In this document: piece after piece, positions 41,628 through 53,395 of the stretch | How positions within the stretch are numbered: the stretch's first letter is position 1 | How the letters are laid out: each line of letters begins with the position of its first letter | Assembly: GCA_030248135.1 (NCBI GenBank) | Contig: JASANC010001479.1 | Coordinates: 62,001 to 126,000 of the forward strand | DNA length: 64,000 nucleotides | Direction: 5' to 3' | Origin: Theristus sp. LFF4_11 | Taxonomy: Eukaryota; Nematoda; Chromadorea; Monhysterida; Xyalidae | Position numbers and translations under genes: made by a program | The notes under the pieces: generated by a model | What the model was told of the DNA's origin: nothing | The model's input: the letters and a program-made list of their open reading frames with translations, nothing else | The model's database searches: none

Positions 41628-44600
41628 TCATTGTGAAACATCAAAGTCATCACTTTCGTCCTCAACGTTTTCATTCTCCAGTTGTTGCACAAAGCTGTCC
41701 ATCCATTCCTGAGGGTATGCGTGCGTGTGTGCCGTGCACGGCAGTATGCGGGGGTAGTATTGCCCGCGGTTTGCGGTGTCCCACCTGAAAATTGTTACAT
41801 TATGCCAAAACGAATCCAACGTAAAATTGGTTGTCAAAACAGAAAACAGTGCATTGTATTCTTTGTAAATTTGGTCTTCGTGCACACGCGTGTGGCACAC
41901 GCACACAAACGCATTGTGTCAATACTTTTGGCCGCCACTGTACATTAGCCAGAAAATGGCGGAACAATCCAGGGATGGAAACTTTTTTCAACTTTGAAAA
42001 GTAAGAAGTTCGGTATATCTAGATATTATATTGATTGAATGCGCACTGTTTTCGTGGCATTTCAAAGTTCGGAACGTGAACGCACCAGCAGACGCATTGC
42101 GTTTCGTTGAGCGTCAGTGCTGGCTGTGCTGTGGTGTAGTAGAGCACCATGGCACACATGCCGAGCACGTACACACATGGTGACAACACTGCGACACACT
42201 AAAAAACGCACATCTTTTGAATTTTCAAGTTCTTTCACTGATACAATGTATATTGCATTTGGGGTCAAAAACATTTATTTTTTCTTTATTTTATTTGGAC
42301 GCGCCACCGATTCCGGAAACCCGACGGTGGGAGACGGAGGGCTCACCGTCCCGTGGACCAATACCCTGGCCACGAGAGGGGGGAAAGCCGCTAAGCCCCT
42401 TTCTGTCCTGGCGGCACCAGTGGTCTAAGTCCCTAAATTCGGTGGCTTTTGGCCGCTATGACTCGAAAGGCAGCGAATCCGAAAGTTTTCTGTTGTTAAC
42501 CAGTGTAATGAGAGTAGAAAGGGCTACACTGGAGGAATGAAATACTCCGTCGACAGAAGGACACTCCGCAAGAGCCCATTCATGCTGATGTACAGAGAGA
42601 GAGCGAACGGCGGTGGTACATGTATGTACAACACACGTTTTACCGACATTTTTGTGCGGTGTTTTTATGACCCATTTACGCAAATGGGAAGTGCAGTAAC
42701 CTGGATGTACGCAAGCAGTAATGTGCGCGTGTTTCTGCAGCATGGACACATTGTGACGCAACTTACCGCATTAGCTGTCCATGTTTCTGGCTCTTGGAAT
42801 GCAAACGCCATGCAACACACTACTGCCCGTCAGTGGGAAATGGTCTTTTGAGTCCTCGTGTGCACATACCACCGTGTATCTCGACTCAGGGCGACGGTGT
42901 GATGTAACGTGGTGAACATGCCGCAAATCTGGTGAAGATGCCGCAAATCTGGTGAAGATGCCGCAAATCTGGTGACGATGCCGCAAATCGGTGACGATGC
43001 CGCAAATCTGGTGAAGATGCCGCAAATCTGGTGAAGATGCCGCAAATCTGGTGAAGATGCCGCAAATCTGGTGAAGATGTCGCAAATCTGGTGAAGATGC
43101 CGCAAATCTGGTGAAGATGCCGCAAATCGGTGAAGATGCCGCGAATCGGTGAAGATGCCGCGAATCGGTGAAGATGCCGCAAATCTGGTGAAGATGCCGC
43201 AAATCTGGTGAAGATGCTGCAAATCTGGTGAAGATGCCGCAAATCTGGTGAAGATGCCGCAAATCTGGTGAAGATGCCGCAAATCTGGTGAAGATGCCGC
43301 AAATCGGTGAAGATGCCGCAAATCGGTGAAGATGCCGCAAATCGGTGAAGATGCCGCAAATCGGTGAAGATGCCGCAAATCGGTGAAGATGCCGCGAATC
43401 GGTGAAGATGCCGCAAATCGGTGAAGATGCCGCGAATCGGTGAAGATGCCGCGAATCGGTGAAGATGCCGCGAATCGGTGAAGATGCCGCAATCTGGTGA
43501 AGATGCCGCAAATCTGGTGAAGATGCCGCAAATCGGTGAAGATGCCGCAATCTGGTGAAGATGCCGCAAATCTGGTGAAGATGCCGCAAATCGGTGAAGA
43601 TGCCGCAAATCTGGTGAAGATGCCGCAAATCTGGTGAAGATGCCGCAAATCTGGTGAAGATGCCGCAAATCGGTGACGATGCCGCAAATCTGGTGAAGAT
43701 GCCGCAAATCTGGTGAAGATGCCGCAAATCGGTGACGATGCCGCAAATCGGTGAAGATGCCGCAAATCGGTGAAGATGCCGCGAATCGGTGAAGATGCCG
43801 CGAATCGGTGAAGATGCCGCAATCTGGTGAAGATGCCGCAAATCTGGTGAAGATGCCGCAAATCGGTGAAGATGCCGCAAATCTGGTGAAGATGCCGCAA
43901 ATCTGGTGAAGATGCCGCAAATCGGTGACGATGCCGCAAATCGGTGACGATGCCGCAAATCTGGTGAAGATGCCGCAAATCGGTGAAGATGCCGCAAATC
44001 TTTTGAAGATGCCGCAAATCGGTGAAGATGCCGCAAATCGGTGAAGATGCCGCAAATCTGGTGAAGATGCCGCAAATCGGTGAAGATGCCGCTCATGCGG
44101 ATGCGCGAGCGAGCGCCAGCGAGCGGACAGCGCATCACGCATAATATGAGCCGTTATCCCCTCGCGCGCTTTTTTCAAATTTGCTCGCTGCGTCCTGCGA
44201 GCATAGTATAAGCCACAAACTTGGTTCCGTGCACACGAAACGAACACCCAAAGTTGTGCTTGGAGCCGCGAAAAAATTTTTATCCGACTACTTTTCATAC
44301 GCTGTAGACACGAAAAACCTATTCTGAAAACAGTGTTACTTCTTTCCCTTTGTCCTTTTTTTTCAGGTATGTAATCAACATGTGTTCGCCCTTTCAATTT
44401 TTGCCTGCGACACTTTCACAGTCGAACAAAAATGTTCCCTGGGGTAATTCCACCCGGAGATTTTGAAAATTAGGTTAATTTTTTACCCCGACCCTGTTTT
44501 TGGGTAAAAATTGGGCATTTTTAATTGTTCGGAGGGTTTTCACCTGGTTTTAAGTGTTCGCCCTTTCAATTTTTAGCTGGGACACTTTCACAGTTGAACA

Positions 44601-47600
44601 AAAATGTTTCCTAGGGTAATTTCATCCGTATTTTTTGAAAATTTAGTTAATTTTTTTGCCCGGGCACTTTTTTGAGTCAAAATTGTGCATTCTTTGAAAG
44701 TTCGTAGCATTTTGACTGGGTATCAGTTTTTCACTCTTACAAATTTTGTCTGAGCTGCGAAAAATAGTAGGAAAAAGGTCTAGTCCGTAGTAATTCAATG
44801 CGCTGATCACGGATTTTGGGTTAGTTTTCTTACGTGAGCAACTCTAGATGCTGAATCGTGACGATTTCGGGCGAATCGGCCGTCGAAATTGGCGAAATCG
44901 GTCCAGAAACGAAAAACAAGAAAAGATTGTTTTCCAGGGTAATTCAATGCGCTGATCACGGATTTTGGGTTAGTTTTCTTAACGGAGCAACTCTAGATAC
45001 CGAACCGTGCCGATTCCGGGCGAACCGGCCGTCCAAATGGCGAAATCGGTCCAGAAACGAAAAACAAGAAAAGGGTGTTTTCCAGGGTAATTCAATGCGC
45101 TGATTACGGATTTTGGGTTAGTTTTCTTTCGTGAGCAACTCTAGATACTGAATCGTGACGATTTCGGGCGAATCGGCCGTGGAAATTGGCGAAATCGGTC
45201 CAGAAACGAAAAATAAGAAAAGGATGTTTTCCAGGGTAATTCAATGCGCTGATCACGGATTTTGTGTTAGTTTTTTATGTGAGCAACTCTAGATACTGAA
45301 TCGTGACGATTTCGGGCGAATCGGCCGTGGAAATTGGCGAAATTGGTCCAGAAATGAAAAACAAAAAAAACGTTGTTTTCCTAGTAATTAAATACACTGA
45401 TCACGGATTTTGTTATAGTTTTTTCGTGTGAGCAACTCTAGATACCGAATCGTGACGATTTCGGGCGAATCGGCCGTGGAATTTAGTGAAACCGGTCCAG
45501 AAATGAAAAACAAGAAGTCGGTGTTTTCTATGGTAATTCATTGCGCCGATCACGGCTTTTGGGTCAGTTTTCTTATGTGAGCATTTTCTAGGTACTGAAT
45601 CGTGACGATTTTGGGTGAATCGGCCGTAGAAATAGCATAGACGAAATTGGCCTAAAAACGAAAAATGAAAAACCTGAGTTGTGTGCCCAACGTATTGTGA
45701 TTTTGGTCCGACCTTCGGGGCTTATGTAAAAGTCAGAATATTATCTAAAAATGCGGGAGACGCATATAAAAGGAGGAATATGGCCTTGTGTAAGCAGTGA
45801 AAGACTTGGCTCGACAACCTTTTCAAGTCTCTGATGTGGTACACACGGATACAAGTACATAAGAGTCATATTTTTGCGCCGTTTATTTTTTATTTAGGTT
45901 GCAAGTGGCAACCCTCGTACATTGTAGACAAATGAAACTTTCACATTTGCCTTTTTCTAGCATTTAGCGACCTCTAAAACCACTAAAATAACGATCAGAC
46001 TTTAGATCGCTGACACTGGTTTGCACAAAGTGTATCGCAGAGGCATTGGGAACGCAAGGTCTCCTTCTGTGGCAATGACTCACCGGTTTATCCTGGCACA
46101 AGAGTTTGGTAAAAAGGGTGAAAATCAACGGAAGACAACACTTTTTGCACTGGTGCTGCTGTATGCACAGCGGTGCGTACGTTAGCAACAACGATAAAGC
46201 TACATGCAGCAATGTTTTGCAATCTCTGATGTTTCTGTTTTTTTTGCACAGAATTTACAGTATAGCCGATTAAACATGGCAGCTTTTTTCAGGGTGCAAG
46301 GAGCGCGCGAATTTTGAATAAAAGAAAAAGAAGTTCAGAAACCAAATTGTATGCCAAATTTGACGCGTTTTTTAAGCTAATGGATTATCCGTATTATTCT
46401 GTTCATTCTTTCTCCCTTGCACACATGATTGGAAATTATATTGGCATTTTTGAAAAAGACAACTCCTAGTCAGCGACTAATCCCGCCTTGACGGACTGCC
46501 TCATTTATTCGGCCATGCTGTTCAGAATTTCGCACATGATGTGATTTTAGACTAAACTGAAGAGGACAATTGAAAAATATCTAGATAACTTCAAAATTTT
46601 TACGCTTTTCAACAAGCTTGTAAACAACAAACGCGGCGCAAAAATAGGACTCTTATGTACTTGTATCCGTGTGTACCACATCAGAGACTTGAAAAGGTTG
46701 TCGAGCCAAGTCTTTCACTGCTTACACAAGGCCATATTCCTCCTTTTATATGCGTCTCCCGCATTTTTAGATACCGTATTACCCCCAATAAACCCCCATG
46801 GGGGATTAATACGTCAGCGACTTTTAGGGGTGGGGGTTTATTGGTGGGGGGGATTTTGGGGGGGGGGGGGGTTTATTTTACAAAAATTCCCGGGGTGGGG
46901 GTTTGTTGAAAAATGGCAAAAATACCTTGCATGGCAGGCAAGAAAGTCGTAGAAACTTCTACTCTACATAGAAATTTCCTTTTATAACAGCCTTTTGTAA
47001 TGAAATTACTATTAACTCACTCATTTGGGGCCTTTGGTAGCCAATTTCATCTTTTCCTGCAACCAGCCACTGATATCGCTGGGTATGTGTTTCAAACAGG
47101 TTTCCAATTAACCCCCATGGGGGATTATTTGTGGGGGGGGATTATTTGGAAACTGGTCGGGGGGGTGGGGGTTTATTGGTGGGGGGGGGATTAATGGTGG
47201 GGGGGGGGGTTTAATGGGGGTAATACGGTAATTGGTGAAGATGCCGCAAATCGGTGAAGATGCCGCGAATCGGTGAAGATGCCGCAAATCTGGTGAAGAT
47301 GCCGCAAATCTGGTGAAGATGCCGCAAATCTGGTGAAGATGCCGCAAATCGGTGAAGATGCCGCAAATCGGTGAAGATGCCGCAAATCGGTGAAGATGCC
47401 ACGAATCGGTGAAGATGCCGCAAATTTGGTGAAGATGCCGCAAATCGGTGAAGATGCCGCAATATGGTGAAGATGCCGCAAATCTGGTGAAGATGCCGCA
47501 AATCGGTGAAGATGCCGCAAATCTGGTGAAAATGCCATTTGCGGCAGGCATCCTCACCGCGTTACACTACATTGTCGCGCGCGTCTGCCTACATAACAAA

Positions 47601-50600
47601 TGAATTACCCACGGTTTGTAGCAATTTATTTACCTGGAACACCAGCGATCGAGTATTCTGCTCACTAGCGAACAGCAGCCACAACGAGAGGCACGTTGTC
47701 TCTGCCAAACCAAGAGCATGGTGATACCAGAGCACTGTGCGTCGATATTGGTCTTCCTTCTCGATCAACGCCGCCCAACCGGGGTGCGCTGGATCAATGC
47801 TGTGAAATACAAATCACCTCTGCTGAAGGAAATCGGGTTTGGTGGCATTTATAGCTGAATAAAATAACTCCGCCGAGCTTTTCACGCCGATTCAAACGCC
47901 CGGTTTTGTACAGTGCCCGTGATTTTTGAACAACAATCAGAAAAGCAGAAACTCTCCTCGTGGTGGTTTTGAAATGTCGCGTCCGTTGCAGTGAAAGGAT
48001 TTCTGCCTGCGTTTAGTGGAAAGTTCGAACCTCGCTATGGACAAGACACCAAACGCCGTTTCCGATTCAACATCAAATGGTCGGCTCTCTCCTGAGCTCA
48101 GGGTGAAATTGGCCTCGGGGCAGTATAGCCCAATTTCACGGGAGTTTGGTTCTCATGGTTTTGGACCGTATGGTCTCCGTAACAGGTGCGCGAATGGTTG
48201 AGTAAAGAAAAGAAAAAAGGGAAGTAAGTTTCTCAAGCAAATCCTTTTTCACCTGTATCTGTGTCTGTCCGTGATGTTCGGCACAAACAGCAGTGTGCTT
48301 TTCACTGCGTTCAGCAAGTGCACAATTGCGAGTCTTGCTTTGCTTTCGCCCGTGTTCACATGAGCCTCTGCCTTGGTGTAAATCTGAAAAAAAAATGAAA
48401 AAATCAAATTATTGAAAAATGTTTAGGCTGCTGGAATTGACTTTCGAATCGACTGCGGCAGTTTTATCCACGATTCGCTGACAGGATTGACTAGAGTTTA
48501 GGAATTGATCCGCTAAAACCCTGGACGATCCGAGAAATAAAAAAGCAGATTTACCGCAAACCGTACACTTCAGTCACTGTGTGTGCAGTACTGCAATAAG
48601 AATTTTCAACCGGGAAAAAGGCTAATAGTAGTGTCGGTTTGTTGCTTTTTGTGGGCTGCGCATACCGGAAGTGCTATGCACTGTTTTGTTGCAGAGAGGG
48701 TCACAATGGAGCGGCTATACAGGGTGTCCCAGCTACCGTATTTGTTTTTTGATGTATGCGCAACGTGCGTTGACCCATGTTAATATTTTTTCAACGTTTG
48801 TAAAAAAGACTTCGGGAATTTGTTTGGCACTAAAATTTTCATGTTTCAGTAAATATGGCACAAGTTATGGTAGTTTTAAAAAATACCTCATTTTCATAAA
48901 CAAATGAACAAAAATGACACGAGCGGACAGCAGAAAAAGCAAATCAAACACTCACAGTACGAAAATATCAAACGTATAATTGTCCCCAATGTGCTGGCCA
49001 TCTTTTTCAATCCCTTTAACTATTCGTTGTCGAATTTAAAACACCTGCAAGGCGCTCTTCGTCGCTGATTTTGCCCACAGTTTCACCGATGGCCTCAATC
49101 AGCTCATCGATGGATGCTGGGTGGGTCTGATAAACACGGTGCTTCACAGCGCCCCAGAGCCAGTAGTCGCACGCTATGATGTCAGGCGAACGTGCAGGCC
49201 AGGCAATTGGCCCACTGCGGCCGACCCAGCGCTGTTCAAACTGAGTGTCCAGCCAGTCGCGCTACGGTGCTGGCGGCAATTCAAAAAGTGTGTATTTTTC
49301 AAATGCTTATAACTCAGGTTACATTCAACGTATCGCAACGTTTTTAATGTCAAACAAATTCCCGAAGTCTTTACTACAAACGCTGAAAAAATTATAAAAT
49401 TGGTCAACGCACGCACGCGTAATTACAAAAACAAATGTTGTACATCTAGCTGGGACACCCTGTATATTACCAACAAAATAAAAAAATAAAAAATTTACCA
49501 AGTACGTTGCGAGACTGTACAGAGCGATGTGTACTGCCATGACCAGCATTGTCCACCAGTCGAATGCCGTGCGAACCAACGCGACCACAAACAGACGCAT
49601 GCCAACTGTCAGCAAATGCCACAGAAAACTGAACAGCTTGCCAACGTGAGATACAGGCCTGCGAAACAGGCAAGGCAAAATAGTGAAATGAACATTGATG
49701 TTAGCGTGTAAACTGTGCGCGTTAAAGTAACAAATTTGTAATAATTCTGAGAGTGGATTCGGTTCGGTTGCAAGAATTGTGTGATTCGAGACCACCCTTG
49801 TTTCGTCAGATTTTCTCGTTTTCGCGCGTTTATTTCTTCTTTGTGCGGAAAAATATTCTACATATGATCAGAAGGGCTGTAACATGGTACAGTACGTAAT
49901 TATGGATCAAGCAACCATCAGAAATGATGTTCTCTGCGTAAAAATAAAAGCAACAACCGTCCGCACACGCATGATTCCTTCTCTTTCACATTCACGCAAT
50001 CTTAAATGGATTTGGTGTCGAGATCACTACACCGTACTTACCGTACCACGTGGGGGGGGGGCATGAAAATTGACATGCTACTGTTGATCGGTGGGCGTGC
50101 AGCAACTAATTTTGCCATATCATCATCAGCAAGTCGACACACCCAAAGGAACTGCAAGCAAAAACTGACATGAACAACTGCTGCATGCTCGATTCGACCG
50201 CAACCGGGCACCAGCACGCGGCAACGACCGAGAGCAGCGAGCTCGCAATCTTCCACGCGAGAAAAACATCTGAAAATTGTAGGGCACCACAAATGAAGCG
50301 ATCGATAAAAGCAATCTTTGAATCTTTGCAACCTATTATCGTTACAGGAAGACCGCGTGCACAAAAGTTTCACGCGTTGGGGAAAAGCCGGACACCGAAC
50401 CAGACACATGACGTCATCCGACGTCTTTCGTCAGCTACCGTAACCCAATTTTGAATTCCCGCGATTCTGTGAAACGTTTTTCCTATCCCTGTGTGCAAAG
50501 GCACAGAGAACGGGGACCAAAATGAAAGATAATATTTCAATTTGGTTCCGCGAGAAAATCAGCGTGCTGAGGAGTGCGTAAGACTGCAGTACCAGCTGCG

Positions 50601-52361
50601 GTGCGGCCTCAAAGGACGCATGCACGATTGAAAGGGCCTTCATTTTGGCCTCAGTGGCCCAAATGTTGCCCAACCGCTGGTCGTGGTCGTGGTAGGAGTC
50701 GCCCCCATTTACAAACAGTTCACGACCATCTTCCGTGGCGCAGAGACTGGTTGCCTGTCGGTACCTGTGGATGTAAACACACATGTGCCGCCTTTCTCTG
50801 GGGTCCGTAGAATTCATGCGTTTGCCCGCTAAGATACCAGAAATGTTGCACGCGTAAACATGTTTGAACATGTTTGCCATCAGACTAGCTGACAGTTCAT
50901 GAATACGTTCGGCTTTCGCCTTGCGCTTTGCAATGTTTTCAGTTGTGTTGTTTGTCCAACTTTCAAAATTTTGTTCTCCGGGCCTTGAAAAAGGTAATAC
51001 ACGCAGAAAGTGTGATCTTACACTGCGATGCTTGCTGAAAAAGTGCTAACAATATTATAGTGGCATGTCAATTTTCATGCCCCACGTGGTACGGTAAGTA
51101 CGGCACATAATTATTGTTGCGAGTTTGATTGGTGGATCAAGCAACCGTCAGAAACTGTTTTTGTCTGCGTAAAAATAAAAGCAACAGCCGTCCAGACACG
51201 CATGATAGATACATTTTTCCAATTCACGCAATCTGGATTGGCTTTTGCGTCGAGATCGCCATACTGTACTTACCGTACCACGTGGGGCATGAAAATTGAC
51301 ATGCCCCATATATACACTGGTGTTTGGTTGCATTGGAGCGAACTTGTTCAAAAATTTCCGTCAAGTTTTGGTTTTTGATACTGTATCATTGCAACAGCGC
51401 GCCGCACGTTGTTGCTTGTAAAATAACAGATTGTCAAAAAATAATTATCATAAACCGTGTATGGAACTCTTCAAGTGTTTGTTGCGGAGCGGGCCGAAAC
51501 GATTTACCAATCTGCAGGCAGCGTCAGTGGCTGCAGCATTGTCTGTTTCACAATACGGCCACCCTGTGCGAGTGTGAGCGTGTTGCTGCGCTGTGTGCAA
51601 GCCATCAGCACTCGGTACAGAGGGGGCAGCGTGACACACACGCCCGTCAAGACACCGATCACTGGCTGAAAATGGAAACGTGCATTGTTTATCATAGTCA
51701 GTTTGTTGCTATGTGCCTTGCGAACTGACACCGCGAATGCTGGACACTGTTTTGCGGTTTCGCCCGGTAAGCGAAGACCGCGGCGACCCCGGGCTCGTCA
51801 GATGAACGCTAAAACAATAAGATGTTTTTGCACGCTCATATGCGTGGCCTGCAACAAGCCTACACTGAAAAAAATTAACGCCGATTTACACGCCAGATTT
51901 TTTCAGTGTACCCAAGCACGCATATCATTGCCCAAAGAACGCATGTGAAAACGCCAAATCCTCTGAATTTCCGCCGTTTTTTTTTTGTTTCGCATGATGC
52001 GAAACTTCAAGCGTGTGTGTCCTTTTTCTGTGGTCCGTAGAATCTATGAGGTTTGCACGCTGAGTTGCACAAGTTCACATGCGTTGCACGTGTTTGACCT
52101 ACTTTCCGATGAGGCTAGCTGACGATAGTCTATAAATACGTTCGCTTTGCAATATTTTTACTTGTGTTCTTTTTTCCAACCTGCAACGTTTAATTCTACG
52201 GACCCCAGAAAAAGATAATACTTACTGATCACCACCTGTGCGTCTGCGACGTATCTTGCCACAGTGACCACATCCAACAGCGAATCCAACGCTTCCAACA
52301 GCATGCCGCCGATTGTCAACGCAAATGAAAAGCACAATTTGGCTTCGTCAAGTGGCTTCAT
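41628..52361 (-). CDS. ced-8-like: XK-related protein (CED-8/XKR-like phospholipid scramblase)
   Basis: Nine exons on the minus strand: 52361-52236, 51665-51508, 50764-50505, 50269-50143, 49658-49499, 48383-48253, 47799-47634, 42198-42086 and 41784-41628. All junctions are GT-AG and in phase, giving 465 aa. Family knowledge: XK-related proteins are polytopic plasma-membrane proteins; CED-8 and XKR8 expose phosphatidylserine on dying cells after caspase cleavage. Seen here: a first TM with LDSLLDVVTVARYV, a TM2 with VIGVLTGVCVTLPPLYRVL, the hallmark HASFEAAPQLVLQSYALL, KIASSLLSVVAACW, FSFLWHLLTVGMRLFVVAL, RTVLWYHHALGLAETTCLSL, and a last TM ending YVLGMCAMVLYY as in this family. The C-terminal tail is acidic and includes DESD, a possible caspase site. 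CED-8 is of similar length. Intron 7 is 5.4 kb of satellite and transposon. The exon 3 donor and exon 4 frame are the least certain part. Confidence 0.9.
42912..44092. repeat. 19/20-bp satellite, about 60 units
   Basis: Units are GCCGCAAATCTGGTGAAGAT (20 bp) and GCCGCAAATCGGTGAAGAT (19 bp), plus variants with CGCGAATC or GACGAT. The two lengths are mixed. The unit has no stop on the minus strand, so three overlapping frames of 395-503 codons are open there; these are artefacts. It lies in intron 7 of the XK-related gene and continues at 47231-47530. Confidence 0.95.
44093..46771. mobile_element. Large composite repeat, copy 2, inserted in the satellite
   Basis: Head 44093-44380, two 172-type units, about six 147-bp units (44770-45660), and a tail with inverted ends (about 45742 and 46771). 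Satellite units abut the head directly on the left, and resume on the right after a G-rich MITE. Confidence 0.8.
46260..46521. mobile_element. TA-flanked Tc1/mariner-type MITE, copy 2
   Basis: TATAGCCGATTAAACATGGC at the left and TTTATTCGGCCATGCTG at the right, nested in the tail of composite repeat 2. The empty site is seen in copy 1 near 28700 (GAATTTACAGAATTTCGC). Confidence 0.8.
46772..47230. mobile_element. G-rich MITE (TACCGTATTACC family), copy 2
   Basis: Inverted ends TACCGTATTACCCCCAATAA and TTTAATGGGGGTAATACGGTA (20-base core), with runs of up to 14 G near 46858. It sits exactly at the right end of composite repeat 2. Confidence 0.85.
47231..47530. repeat. 19/20-bp satellite, right-hand part
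   Basis: About 15 units continuing the array at 42912-44092 after the interruption. Confidence 0.95.
48720..49462. mobile_element. Deleted mariner element in XK-related intron 5
   Basis: CAGGGTGTCCCAGCTACCG on the left and GCTGGGACACCCTG on the right form inverted ends, flanked by TA. Inner arms are also inverted (GACTTCGGGAATTTGTTTGG and complement). Only the 3' part of a transposase remains (49016-49261). Confidence 0.88.
49016..49261 (-). pseudogene. 3' remnant of a mariner-type transposase
   Basis: 81 codons on the minus strand ending in TAA. The segment includes LDTQFEQRWVGRSGPIAW, PARSPDIIACDYWLWGAVK and HRVYQTHPASIDELIEAI, which match the well-known W..RSPDL.P.D..LWG.LK region of mariner transposases. 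The earlier DD residues and the DNA-binding domain are gone. Confidence 0.88.
49885..50083. repeat. MITE related to 51061-51303, one arm missing
   Basis: The right arm ACCGTACCACGTGG...GCATGAAAATTGACATGC and the inner segment GCGTAAAAATAAAAGCAACA are shared with the complete copy. In intron 4 of the XK-related gene. Confidence 0.6.
51061..51303. mobile_element. MITE with CACGTGG-containing 40-bp inverted ends
   Basis: GGCATGTCAATTTTCATGCC followed by CCACGTGGTACGGTAAGTAC, and the exact complement at the other end. In intron 2 of the XK-related gene; no coding capacity. Confidence 0.75.
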
Positions 52362-53117
52362 TCTTGTTAGCTGTGGAATTTTGGGAAAATGCGGTAATGA
52401 TCGTTAATTTATTATTTTGCAAGACACGAAACCTGAAAGATAAGAGCAACAAATAAAAAATAGTCATAAGAACAGCAGCACGTCGATGTGATAATACATG
52501 AACATGGCAGCCTTGTGTTGTTTGGCAGAGAGTTTATTGAATAGATTTTTAGTAATTTCTTCGCTATCCAACTGTCATCTGGGGTTCACAATTCGATAAC
52601 AGCAATTCAGAACTGCAATAAAGACAAAAAGAATTGTGTTTGTGTGTGCGCGCTTTCATCACAGAACTAGACACCGTGACTCATAGCCATGCGACGTGTT
52701 GTGGTGGAACGCGGTGCGTCTGCCACCATACACAACACTGACAATCAAGTTGCGCCATCTTTTTACCGCATTTTACCTTTTTCCAAAGCACGGTGTGAAC
52801 GACAATGAAATAGCAATGCATTTTCAAAAGTAGAGCTGTTGTTTCAAACGGAGTATCATAATTTATTGCATCAGATAACAAAACGCCTGTGTGTTGCGGC
52901 AGCGCCAAAGGAATAACAGACAACACTCACCAGGAAAAATATTCCAAAATAACAGCCATGCTCTGGCAGCAACTGCCGAAAAAATGTGAACGCCACCACG
53001 CCACGTCTGCTCTGCTGAAAGCTGCATTGAAAAAAGCATGTTGTACAAGGAAATGCACTGTGTGGGGTGAAATTGACACAGAGTTTGAAAACAATGCGAA
53101 CAGTTGGAAAAAGCTAA
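52362..53117. other. 5' flank of the XK-related gene
   Basis: Upstream region of the minus-strand gene. No coding segment or clear promoter element was recognised. Short open frames only. Confidence 0.4.
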
Positions 53118-53348
53118 TACCGTATTACCTCTAATAAACCCCCATGGGTGTTTATTTCTTCAGCGACTTTTGGGAGTGGGGTTCATTTTTGGGGGGATTA
53201 TTTTTTTGGGGTGGGGGTTATTCAGAAACCATTTTTAAGGGTGGGCAAAATGGCAAAAATACCTCGCGTGGCAGCAAGGAAGTCGTAGAAACTTCTGCTC
53301 AACAAAGAAATTTCACAGAAATATTCATTTATAACAGCCTTTTGTAAG
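53118..53348. mobile_element. G-rich MITE (TACCGTATTACC family), truncated copy 3
   Basis: The left end TACCGTATTACCTCTAATAA and the ATGGCAAAAATACC block are present; the right inverted end is missing. Confidence 0.75.
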
Positions 53349-53395
53349 AAAGCTGAAAGCCCGAGTATCTGAAGCTGAAATTTGCACCACTTATC

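Noticed and set aside
42771..44397. Three overlapping minus-strand open frames of 395-503 codons
   Set aside because: They are translations of a 19/20-bp satellite whose unit has no stop in any frame; the repeating peptide is an artefact.
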